From positions 1 to 35,148 of the forward strand of contig CACLGX010000018.1 of the NCBI GenBank assembly GCA_902606585.1: a DNA stretch of 35,148 bases, read 5' to 3'. The first letter of the stretch is position 1. Every line of letters begins with the position of its first letter. The notes below the pieces were generated by a model. That model was not told the DNA's origin. It worked only from the letters and a program-made list of their open reading frames with translations, and did not search any database. This document shows positions 16,973 through 24,231 of the stretch, in pieces. Position numbers and translations under genes: made by a program. This DNA comes from Paracoccaceae bacterium. Its GTDB lineage: Bacteria > Pseudomonadota > Alphaproteobacteria > Rhodobacterales > Rhodobacteraceae.

Positions 16973-17463
16973 GTGATTTTTGAAACGTCATCCAAAGAAA
17001 CTTCCGCTCTTTTCTGCTGCTGATGGATGTCGATCAGGACCCACGCACGCTGATCATCTTTAATTTGGTCTACGGTACAAACGAACTCCGCAAACGGGCC
17101 TCGTTCAATTTTGATACGATCGGCGGTAACAATGTCATCTAACATTTGAATTACGCCATCGTCGTCGCATCTGCTTTGTAGCCCATTGATGATATGAATA
17201 CTTACGGGTCGGTAAACGCCGTCGAGTGTCACTGCCCTGGTCACACCTTTCGTCCCGTTGACGCTCTTCCACGGTATGGGATTAGCTGCAGAACCCATAA
17301 ACAGATACCCCGGAAATAGTGGAACGTTGGCATATAAAAATTTTCTATGCTTTCTTGTGGTTTTAATAATCAGCGGTAGGAAAACGTTAAAGCCTTGCCG
17401 CTTTAAGTGTTCACGCGCTATGCTATGAGCATTTGGTTTCGTTTGAAGAAGATACCAATTCAT
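16969..17463 (-). CDS. NusG/RfaH-family transcription antiterminator
   Basis: A 164-residue specialised NusG paralogue. The N-terminal NGN domain opens with NWYLLQTKPNAHSIAREHLKRQ in the usual 'WY-x-x-x-(T/H)' style and contains PLFPGYLF (about 50-57), the conserved NGN core. A C-terminal KOW domain follows (DRIKIERGPFAEFVCTVDQI). RfaH-type proteins travel with RNA polymerase after loading at an ops element and stop early termination in long polysaccharide operons. Housekeeping NusG is usually 175-180 residues and lies near rplK; this gene is shorter and lies in a polysaccharide locus, which favours the RfaH branch. I prefer ATG 17463; a TTG at 17469 would add two residues. The upstream spacer leads divergently to an operon with an ops-like sequence. 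Confidence 0.85.
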   Translation of the reverse strand: MNWYLLQTKPNAHSIAREHLKRQGFNVFLPLIIKTTRKHRKFLYANVPLFPGYLFMGSAANPIPWKSVNGTKGVTRAVTLDGVYRPVSIHIINGLQSRCDDDGVIQMLDDIVTADRIKIERGPFAEFVCTVDQIKDDQRAWVLIDIHQQQKRAEVSLDDVSKIT

Positions 17464-17694
17464 TGTCAAATAATTCCGCCATTAAGTCCTATGTTCAACT
17501 TTGAGCGTACGACAACAAATGTGCAAAAATAAACATAATATTAGTATTATAAAATAAGATTTGCTTTTGATCAATTACTGAATTAATAGCGCTCAGGATT
17601 GAGCATGATTTTGTGCATTAAAAATTTTTGGACCGGAAACGACGTGGTGAGCAATCCACCTACGGTGCGGTAGCTATTATCTCAACAAATTTAT
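17464..17694 (+). promoter_or_regulatory. Divergent leader region upstream of the EPS operon
   Basis: This spacer lies between the RfaH-like gene and the MarR-type regulator. Seen in it are a perfect five-pair inverted repeat GCTCA-GGAT-TGAGC (17591-17604), a GGTG/CACC stem candidate (17646-17660), and the ops-like core listed separately. The left half (17500-17590) is AT-rich, as expected of promoters, but I cannot fix a -35/-10 pair with confidence. The plus-strand transcript would have an untranslated leader carrying the hairpins before the first ATG. Confidence 0.5.
17667..17674 (+). promoter_or_regulatory. ops-like element (RfaH loading site candidate)
   Basis: GCGGTAGC matches the core of the E. 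coli ops/JUMPstart element (GGCGGTAGCGTG) at eight consecutive positions. It is in the leader of a polysaccharide operon, 20 bases before the first ATG and about 200 bases from a divergent RfaH-like gene. The first gene has no clear Shine-Dalgarno, as is common for RfaH-dependent operons, where RfaH recruits the ribosome. An eight-base match can arise by chance; position and neighbours carry most of the weight. Confidence 0.5.
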
Positions 17695-18072
17695 ATGGCT
17701 AGTCAGAGAGAACAGCAGCAACGGGAGAACCGCTTTAGGGTAATGCGCCTCCTTAATGAGGACCCTTCCATTTCAACGAGACAAATTGCGCAGAAGATTG
17801 GTATTTCTAATGGTGCCGCCTACTACTTTGTCACTGCTCTCGTTGAAAAAGGTTTTGTGAAGCTGAAAAATTTTACGCAGTCCAAAACTAAGTCCAACTA
17901 CATCTACGAACTCACGCCGCGCGGTCTTCGGGTCAAGGCTGCGCTGACTGTTTCCTTTCTTGAACGTAAGAGACATGAGTACGAAGCCTTGAAGGCAGAA
18001 ATTGAATGTCTAGAGAGTGAATTGGTTGTCGCGGATAAGAGCAAGCCTGGCAATAGCAGAGACGCCGTATGA
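17695..18072 (+). CDS. MarR-family EPS-associated transcriptional regulator
   Basis: A 125-residue winged-helix protein. The helix-turn-helix spans about residues 25-50 (SISTRQIAQKIGISNGAAYY), followed by a wing with KLKNFTQSKTKSNYIYELTP and a C-terminal coiled segment (FLERKRHEYEALKAEIECLE) that would dimerise. Sequence and length fit the EPS-associated MarR group found as the first gene of exopolysaccharide operons in many proteobacteria. It probably senses or controls expression of its own operon. The start has no clear Shine-Dalgarno. Its stop overlaps the cpsG start (ATGA at 18069-18072), so the two genes are translationally coupled. Confidence 0.85.
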   Translation: MASQREQQQRENRFRVMRLLNEDPSISTRQIAQKIGISNGAAYYFVTALVEKGFVKLKNFTQSKTKSNYIYELTPRGLRVKAALTVSFLERKRHEYEALKAEIECLESELVVADKSKPGNSRDAV

Positions 18073-19448
18073 ACTCTGTTAAAAAGTTAACGTGCTTCAA
18101 GGCCTATGACGTTCGTGGAAAATTGGGCGAAGAGCTTGATGAGGAAATAGCCTACAGAGTGGGGCGCGCCACCGCACAATCACAAAAGGCAAAAACAGTT
18201 GCTGTTGGGTTTGACGCCCGTGCTACGTCGTTCGGTTTGGCTGATGCTGTGGCGAAAGGCATTTGCGACGCCGGCGCTGACGTCTTGGATATAGGCCTCG
18301 CCGGGACGGAAGAAATTTATGCAGCCGTGACAGAGTTTGATGCCTGCGCAGGTGTTGAGGTTACAGCGTCCCATAACCCTATTGATTACAACGGAATGAA
18401 AATTGTTGGGCGTGGCTCGCAACCTTTAAGTGAAGAAGAATTTGGGCTTACTAAACATCTGGCTGAGGAAAATAATTTTTCTCAACCTCAACAGACGGGC
18501 GTCGTTTTAGATAAAAAAGAGGTTGCCCGTGCCGTATATGTCGAAAAAGTTTTGGGGTTTGTGGATTGCTCAAACCTCAAGCCCTTGAAAATTGTGATCA
18601 ATTCTGGCAATGGCGCGGCGGGCCCCACATTGGATGCTCTCACCGAAAAGCTTGTAGAAATGGGTATTAAAACAAATTTTGTTTTTGTACACCACGCCCC
18701 AGATCCTACGTTTCCCAATGGTATTCCCAACCCGCTACTTCAGGAAAACAGATCATCCACATCGAATGCTGTTATTGGAGAGAAGGCTGACTTTGGAGTC
18801 GCCTTTGACGGTGACTTTGACCGATGTTTTTTCTTTGATCACTTTGGGAATTTTATTCCCGGTGAATATGTGGTGGGTCTCCTAACTGAAGTATTTTTAA
18901 ATAAAGAAAAAGGTGCAACGATCATTCACGATCCCCGCGTTATTTGGAATACAATCGACGTCGTCACTAACTTCGGTGGTCACGCTGTGGTATCCAAAAC
19001 GGGACACGCCTTTGTAAAAGCCGCCATGAGAAAAAATGATGCGATTTACGGCGGAGAGATGTCGGCGCATCACTACTTCAGGGATTTCGCCTATTGTGAT
19101 AGTGGGATCATTCCGTGGCTCCTAGTCTGGGAATATGTCTCAACGACAAATCTCTCATTATCAGACTTGGTTTCAGAGCAAAAAAATCGCTTTCCCTCGA
19201 GCGGCGAGTTAAATTTTACTGTGTCTAACGCTGAAAGTTGTATTGATAGGATCCAGAATCACTTTTGCACAAGTGCCGGATCGACAGACGAGGTCGATGG
19301 TTTGTCAATGTCCTTTGATAACTGGAGGTTTAATCTCCGCAAATCCAATACGGAGCCGCTTGTCCGTCTTAATGTTGAGACCAAAGGCGATATTGCCTTA
19401 CTTCAAGAAAAGACAAGTGAACTGAAGCTTTTGATTAAGCAGCCATAA
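18069..19448 (+). CDS. cpsG: Phosphomannomutase (CpsG/ManB)
   Basis: A 459-residue phosphohexomutase interconverting mannose-6-phosphate and mannose-1-phosphate for GDP-mannose synthesis in the cytoplasm. It matches E. coli CpsG along its whole length. The opening KKLTCFKAYDVRGKLGEEL is diagnostic, the phosphoserine loop is TASHNP at about 99-104, the metal-binding loop is DGDFDRC at about 248-254, and GGEMSAHHYFRDFAYCDSG and the phosphate-binding SNTEPLVRLNVE are intact. Length is normal (E. coli 456). It is translationally coupled to the MarR gene. No manC partner (mannose-1-phosphate guanylyltransferase) is present in the window, although a GDP-mannose-using epimerase is encoded at 33.9-34.9 kb. 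Confidence 0.93.
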   Translation: MNSVKKLTCFKAYDVRGKLGEELDEEIAYRVGRATAQSQKAKTVAVGFDARATSFGLADAVAKGICDAGADVLDIGLAGTEEIYAAVTEFDACAGVEVTASHNPIDYNGMKIVGRGSQPLSEEEFGLTKHLAEENNFSQPQQTGVVLDKKEVARAVYVEKVLGFVDCSNLKPLKIVINSGNGAAGPTLDALTEKLVEMGIKTNFVFVHHAPDPTFPNGIPNPLLQENRSSTSNAVIGEKADFGVAFDGDFDRCFFFDHFGNFIPGEYVVGLLTEVFLNKEKGATIIHDPRVIWNTIDVVTNFGGHAVVSKTGHAFVKAAMRKNDAIYGGEMSAHHYFRDFAYCDSGIIPWLLVWEYVSTTNLSLSDLVSEQKNRFPSSGELNFTVSNAESCIDRIQNHFCTSAGSTDEVDGLSMSFDNWRFNLRKSNTEPLVRLNVETKGDIALLQEKTSELKLLIKQP

Positions 19449-19514
19449 CTAAAAGTGCTGGTTTCTACTAATTATTATAAATCAAATTCCTAAATCTAGA
19501 AATTTAAACCACTC

Positions 19515-20651
19515 ATGAAGCAATATTTTGATCAAATAACTGAACCGCTCTTGATGCAGAGCTATGCAACGTTGTTTTTTGTGAGTTTTATTCTCTGCAT
19601 CATCATTATTGTTTCTAGTGGCTATGGCTTTTCCCGCCGGGGCCAAGTTGATGAGACGGCTGTCCAAAGCGCCCACAGTGGCTTTGTTCCAAGGGTTGGT
19701 GGCCTCGCAATATACATAAGCATTCTTGTTTTGATACCCCTCCTTTCTTTTGGCTTTATTCCTCTTTCTGTGGTTTTTGACCTTGATGCGGAGCAACTCA
19801 CGCTTTTAATTTTATCGGCCGCTCCTGTGATTTCCGTCGGACTAGCTGAAGATCTGGGATATGATATGTCGCCTAAGGCTAGATTAATCGCATCCACAAC
19901 CTCTAGCGTGGTTGCGATTCTATTATTTAAAGTCTGGCTTTCCAAACTGGGCATCCCTGGTATCGACACGCTGCTTATGTTTGCGCCTGTCGGTATTCTA
20001 TTTACAATCTTCGCAACGGTCGGCGTGGTCAACGCCTTTAATCTCATTGACGGCCTCAACGGCCTCTCAAGCTACGTCACAGTTTCCGTCGCGGTTTCAC
20101 TATCAATCATCGCTTTCCAAGCTGGAAACGCTCAAATTTCCACTTTTTTGGTTTTAGTGGTTGCCGCTGTATTAGGGTTTATGGTGTTAAATTTTCCCAT
20201 GGGACAAATATTTCTGGGAGACGGCGGTGCCTACGCACTAGGTCACTTGCTCGTGTGGTCGGCTATTATTCTCATCAAAGGAGCAACTGAAGTCAGCGCC
20301 TTTGCCATACTCCTTGTCTTTTTCTGGCCGGTGGCTGATACCGGCTTGGCAATATGGCGACGATGGAAATTAGGAAACCCAACCGACCGACCAGATCGCC
20401 TGCATTTTCATCAGCTTGCGATGCGTTACCTAGAAATTCGGTTTTTTGGTCGTGACAGGAGGGAAATTGCGAACCCCGTGGCCACTCTGACACTTATCCC
20501 CTTGATTTCTGCCCCACAAGTTTTGGGCGTCTTGTTTTGGGATGATTTTAAGGCTTCCTTAGTGAGCGCTGCTGGCATGGGACTACTTTTTATAATGACC
20601 TATTTTGTTGGCATAGCAGTCGCTAAAAGAGGGCGTATTACAAGTGCTTAA
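19515..20651 (+). CDS. WecA/MraY-type undecaprenyl-phosphate sugar-1-phosphate transferase
   Basis: A 378-residue polytopic inner-membrane enzyme that starts glycan assembly by moving a sugar-1-phosphate from a UDP-sugar to undecaprenyl phosphate. Family motifs are all present: VPRVGG (58-63), the Asp-rich EDLGYDMSP (112-120), NAFNLIDGLNG (173-183), FLGDGGAYALG (233-243) and the cytoplasmic H-motif DRLHFHQ (294-300). About ten hydrophobic segments are visible. The sugar (GlcNAc, GalNAc, QuiNAc or FucNAc) cannot be told from the sequence. Being the only initiating transferase in the window, it most likely starts the repeat unit of this locus. The 66-base gap before it and the 101-base gap after it show no clear promoter or terminator. 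Confidence 0.88.
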   Translation: MKQYFDQITEPLLMQSYATLFFVSFILCIIIIVSSGYGFSRRGQVDETAVQSAHSGFVPRVGGLAIYISILVLIPLLSFGFIPLSVVFDLDAEQLTLLILSAAPVISVGLAEDLGYDMSPKARLIASTTSSVVAILLFKVWLSKLGIPGIDTLLMFAPVGILFTIFATVGVVNAFNLIDGLNGLSSYVTVSVAVSLSIIAFQAGNAQISTFLVLVVAAVLGFMVLNFPMGQIFLGDGGAYALGHLLVWSAIILIKGATEVSAFAILLVFFWPVADTGLAIWRRWKLGNPTDRPDRLHFHQLAMRYLEIRFFGRDRREIANPVATLTLIPLISAPQVLGVLFWDDFKASLVSAAGMGLLFIMTYFVGIAVAKRGRITSA

Positions 20652-20752
20652 GATTACCCATAATTGTAGAGTATGGTCTATCTGATAATCGGGTGTTAGG
20701 GGTAGTCCGAATGCGTTTCTTAGGAAGTTAAAAAAAAAGATTTGAAAAGTTA

Positions 20753-21563
20753 ATGGTTAACAAAGTCAGAAAGGCAGTGTTTCCTGTTGCTGGATTTGGT
20801 GCTTGGTTCCTCCCTGCGACCAAAGCGATGCTAAAAGAGCTATTGCCAACTGTTGATAAGCCTCTGATCCAATACGCTGCGGACGAGGCGATTGCTGCTG
20901 GTATAGATACGCTTATGTTTGTGATCGGCCGAAATATGCATGCGATTGAAGATCACTTTGATGCAAATAACGAGCTAGAATTCATGTTGCGCGCCAAGGG
21001 TAAGGACGCCCAGGCCGATATGGTGCGCAACATTATTCCCGAGGGTGTGGACTGCATCTTTGTGCGTCAGGCCGAACAACTGGGTTTAGGCCATGCCGTG
21101 CTATGTGCCGAAAGTGAGGTTGGCAGTGATCCCTTTGCCGTGTTGCTGGCCGATGATTTAATAAATGACCACGGATCTGGTGTAATTGCAGATCTTGTAA
21201 CTGCTTTGGAAAAACAGGTAAGTTGCAGCTATTAGTAATGGAAGTCGATGGGCCAGATATTTCAAAATACGGAGTTATCGTACAAAATGGTTCAGGTATT
21301 GCGAGTCTTGTTGAAAAACTTGATGCAAATGGTGCACCCTCAAACCTTGCCTCCATTGGACGATATGTACTAAAACCAGATATATTTGACACTTTGCGGG
21401 GCCTGAGCCCAAGATCAGGTGGGGAAATTCAATTGGCTGATGCAATCAACATACATGTGCAGTGGGGCTCGGTCGAAACTGTTCACTTTACGGGCGGCAT
21501 TTTGATTGTGGGTCAGTGTATGGGTTTATGGCGGCTTCTAGTCATCAATATAGGAAGAAATAA
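20753..21563 (+). pseudogene. galU: Decayed galU (UTP-glucose-1-phosphate uridylyltransferase)
   Basis: GalU sequence continues through three reading frames. Frame one (20753-21235) ends in an early stop. One missing A in the five-A run 21210-21214 restores [13 protein letters not shown] in the next frame. A second shift near 21492-21498 is needed to read RHFDCGSVYGFMAASSHQYR and reach the TAA at 21561-21563. The nucleotide-binding signature GxGTR is changed to GFGAW (ACT CGG to GCT TGG would be two transitions), and the following KAxPKEM reads KAMLKEL. The C-terminus is about 20 residues short. Still readable are [19 protein letters not shown] and GEIQLADAINI. Substitutions in the active-site signature argue for real decay and not only sequencing error. 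UDP-glucose for the ugd gene downstream must come from another galU. Confidence 0.85.
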
Positions 21564-21628
21564 TCGAGCTAAAATGTATGTAACGGTTTTAAGGAAACCG
21601 GCCTCCTGGAGCTATCTGGTAAAGTAAC

Positions 21629-22795
21629 ATGAAAATCACTGTCGTAGGTTTAGGATATGTTGGGCTGTCAAACGCGGTACTACTAGCACAGCACAATGAA
21701 GTGATAGGTGTGGACACAAATCAAGATCGGGTGGATGAAGTAAACGCCAAAAGATCTCCGGTTGTAGACGCTGAAATGTCTAAGTATATGGCTGAAAAGG
21801 ATTTAAACCTGTCAGCGAGTACGGATTTGAAATCTTCGGTTGCCAATGCTGACTTTGTAGTGGTCGCGACGCCTACAAATTATGATGAAAAAGCAACTTA
21901 TTTTGATACGTCCTCCGTTGAGGCAATAATCGCACAAGTTATTGTGATTGAGCCAAACGCGTGTGTTGTCGTGAAATCCACAATACCAGTTGGATTTGTG
22001 GATGATATTAAAAGGCGTCTTAAAACTGATAGCGTAATATTTTCTCCAGAATTTTTACGAGAAGGCAAAGCGCTGCATGATAATCTATATCCAAGCCGAA
22101 TCATTATTGGAGAAAAGTCAAATCGCGCAGAAATATTTGCGGGATTACTCGCACAGGGTGCAATGAAACCAGATATTAAATTTTTATTTACTGGGGCCCG
22201 CGAAGCTGAAGCAATAAAATTATTTTCGAATACTTATCTTGCTATGCGTGTTGCTTTTTTTAATGAGTTGGACAGTTATGCTCTCTCTGTCGATATAAAT
22301 AGCCGTGAAATTATTGAAGGTGTTTCGCTCGATCCACGCATAGGTGATTACTACAATAACCCGTCTTTTGGGTACGGTGGTTATTGCTTACCGAAAGACA
22401 CGAAGCAACTCCTCGCAAATTATGCTGTTGTCCCTCAGAATATCATAAGGGCAACCGTCGACGCCAACGCGACCCGTAAGAATTTCTTGGCGGATGCAAT
22501 TATCAAAAAACAGCCCAAGATCGTTGGAGTTTATCGTTTGGTAATGAAGGCAGGGAGTGATAATTTTCGCGAAAGTGCGATACAGGACATAATTAAAATG
22601 ATTAACCAAAAGGGAATAGAAATAATTATATATGAGCCTTCTTTTTCAGGAAAAATTTTCTATTCGTATAGAGTTGAAAAAGATTTAAATAAATTCAGAG
22701 AGAAATCGGATATTATTATTACAAATCGATTTGATCCTGATTTAAAGGACGTTAATCAAAAAGTTTTTACACGTGATGTATTTGGATCAAATTAA
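21629..22795 (+). CDS. ugd: UDP-glucose 6-dehydrogenase
   Basis: A 388-residue cytoplasmic enzyme oxidising UDP-glucose to UDP-glucuronate with two NAD+. The N-terminal Rossmann motif is VVGLGYVGLSNA (5-16). The substrate loop is SPEFLREGKA (139-148), the catalytic Lys is Lys197 in EAIKLFSNTYLAMR, and the catalytic Cys is Cys253 in FGYGGYCLPKDT. Length equals E. coli Ugd (388). The 65-base gap after the decayed galU holds a perfect six-pair hairpin, CGGTTT (21584-21589) with AAACCG (21595-21600). The stop abuts the ATG of the next gene, so its product feeds directly into the 4-epimerase. The gene is visibly more AT-rich than cpsG. Confidence 0.93.
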   Translation: MKITVVGLGYVGLSNAVLLAQHNEVIGVDTNQDRVDEVNAKRSPVVDAEMSKYMAEKDLNLSASTDLKSSVANADFVVVATPTNYDEKATYFDTSSVEAIIAQVIVIEPNACVVVKSTIPVGFVDDIKRRLKTDSVIFSPEFLREGKALHDNLYPSRIIIGEKSNRAEIFAGLLAQGAMKPDIKFLFTGAREAEAIKLFSNTYLAMRVAFFNELDSYALSVDINSREIIEGVSLDPRIGDYYNNPSFGYGGYCLPKDTKQLLANYAVVPQNIIRATVDANATRKNFLADAIIKKQPKIVGVYRLVMKAGSDNFRESAIQDIIKMINQKGIEIIIYEPSFSGKIFYSYRVEKDLNKFREKSDIIITNRFDPDLKDVNQKVFTRDVFGSN

Positions 22796-23827
22796 ATGAT
22801 AAGTTTTTATAAAAAGAAAGTTGCATTGGTAACTGGATCTGCCGGCTTTATTGGGTACCACTTATGCAGATTATTGCTAGAAGAAAAATGGCACGTTATC
22901 GGACTGGATTGTTTATCAAATTATTATGATGTCAATCTGAAAAAGCGTCGTGAAAGTATGCTGCTAGAATATGAAAATTATCGTTCAATCCATAAAGAAA
23001 TTCAAACTCCCAATATTTTACATGATATTTTTGAAGCTGAAAAACCTAATCTGGTGGTTCACCTAGCCGCTCAGGCAGGAGTTCGTTATTCTATAGAAAA
23101 CCCAAGATCATATCTTGAAAGCAATATCGTCGGCACGTTTGAGTTGCTTGAGGCATCGAAACGTTTTCCTCCACAACACTTGCTTATAGCTTCGTCTTCT
23201 TCAGTTTATGGAGCAAATACTTCGATTCCTTATAAAGAGATTGATAAAACTGACAATCAAATATCGTTCTACGCAAGCACTAAAAAGACAACCGAAAATA
23301 TTGCACACTATTACTCTCACCTTTTTGAGTTGCCAATTACTATATTTAGGTTTTTCACAGTTTATGGTCCATGGGGGCGGCCGGATATGGCAATGTTTGG
23401 TTTCACTAAGGCTATTTTATCTGGTGAAAAAATAGATGTATTTAATCATGGAAATATGAAGAGAGATTTTACTTATATAGATGATCTTGTACAGGGAATA
23501 AGGCTTATAGCTGATAAAATTCCATTGTTAGAAAACGAGGCTTGCTATCGTGAGGACAGTAAATCTTCGGTTGCGCCGTTTCGCGTAGTCAACATAGGTA
23601 ATTCTAAGCCAGAAAAACTAGAAAATCTTATAATTGCTTTGGAAGACGCATTGAAAGTAAAAGCTATAAAGAATTTTGTGCCAATGCAGCCTGGTGACGT
23701 ATATGCTACCTGGGCTGATATTAGCCTAATGGAGTCTCTAACTGGTTTTAAACCAAGGACAAACTTAAATGAGGGAGTAAAAAAGTTTGTTGCATGGTAT
23801 CTGAGAGAATATGGCGGAAACAATTAA
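22796..23827 (+). CDS. UDP-glucuronate 4-epimerase (NAD-dependent, extended SDR)
   Basis: A 343-residue extended short-chain dehydrogenase converting UDP-GlcA to UDP-GalA. The NAD motif is TGSAGFIG (13-20). The catalytic Ser/Thr tract is SSSSVYG (133-139), and the Tyr-x-x-x-Lys pair is Tyr159/Lys163 (SFYASTKKTTE). The motifs GLDCLSNYYDVNLKKRR, RFFTVYGPWGRPDMA and GNMKRDFTYIDD are those of the UDP-GlcA 4-epimerase group (CapI/WbnF/LspL type), not GalE. Its ATG follows the ugd stop without a gap, supporting a UDP-Glc to UDP-GlcA to UDP-GalA route. It is the last gene of the plus-strand operon. A second, more diverged member is at 31.0-32.0 kb. Confidence 0.87.
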   Translation: MISFYKKKVALVTGSAGFIGYHLCRLLLEEKWHVIGLDCLSNYYDVNLKKRRESMLLEYENYRSIHKEIQTPNILHDIFEAEKPNLVVHLAAQAGVRYSIENPRSYLESNIVGTFELLEASKRFPPQHLLIASSSSVYGANTSIPYKEIDKTDNQISFYASTKKTTENIAHYYSHLFELPITIFRFFTVYGPWGRPDMAMFGFTKAILSGEKIDVFNHGNMKRDFTYIDDLVQGIRLIADKIPLLENEACYREDSKSSVAPFRVVNIGNSKPEKLENLIIALEDALKVKAIKNFVPMQPGDVYATWADISLMESLTGFKPRTNLNEGVKKFVAWYLREYGGNN

Positions 23828-23832
23828 AAATC

Positions 23833-23856
23833 TGTGTCCAAAACACATAAATTTTT
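23833..23856 (+). terminator. Possible weak terminator at the end of the plus-strand operon
   Basis: TGTGT-CCAAA-ACACA forms a five-pair stem with five-base loop six bases after the epimerase stop, followed by TAAATTTTT. It is short and AT-rich, but in the right place between converging operons. Confidence 0.35.
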
Positions 23857-24103
23857 AACTTCCACAGTTTAAAAAAGGAGCTGTGAGAATAGTATCATTT
23901 GATACGCGAAAATCTCGATAGTTTGATAAATCTGGTCCACCATTTCTCAAGGCGCCTCTTAAAAAAAGTGACAACGCTGTGAGAAACAAAAATGAATTTA
24001 ACAATCTGGCACTTGCAAACTTCGTATATGCAATCATCAGCAATACCAAAGTGTTAGCTACTAAAACATATAGATAGGAATAGATAACTGAGACTGAGAT
24101 CAT
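23855..24103 (-). pseudogene. Truncated EpsG/Wzy-like polysaccharide polymerase (N-terminal stump)
   Basis: An 82-codon frame with two hydrophobic segments (about 7-28 and 33-50), then LRGALRNGGPDLSNYRDF. The R-x-x-x-x-D-x-x-N-Y pattern after the early membrane helices is the start of EpsG-family O-antigen/EPS polymerases (compare the FRYNVGSDYVNYY type). Those proteins run to 350-450 residues with ten or more helices; here the frame ends 32 residues after the Gly-Gly-Pro and only 27 bases remain before the convergent epimerase gene. It is therefore most likely the remnant of the locus polymerase. AGAAG five bases before ATG could still allow translation. The remaining bases of the gap, 24104-24231, are AT-rich and hold nothing I recognise. 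It may instead be a small membrane protein in its own right. Confidence 0.5.
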
Positions 24104-24231
24104 TGAAACTTCTTATCAAATGTACTGTTTACTATCTAATTTTAGAGCAGATAGCTATTTAATTTTTACTCATGAAACTTTTAACAATTACTGGGAAAAT
24201 TTTATACTAGTGTAACAAGCAGCTATAAAAG

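Noticed and set aside
19622-20059. Minus-strand open frame of 145 codons inside the WecA-like gene
   Set aside because: The plus-strand gene has all family motifs; the antisense frame has none and no ribosome site.
20652-20690. Inverted pieces (CCATA/TATGG and GATTA/TAATC) after the WecA-like gene as a terminator
   Set aside because: The pairs do not nest into one stable stem and no T-run follows.
21223-21627. The downstream galU frame as an independent gene
   Set aside because: Its sequence continues GalU exactly where the upstream frame breaks; the part after 21500 is out-of-frame reading of the GalU C-terminus.
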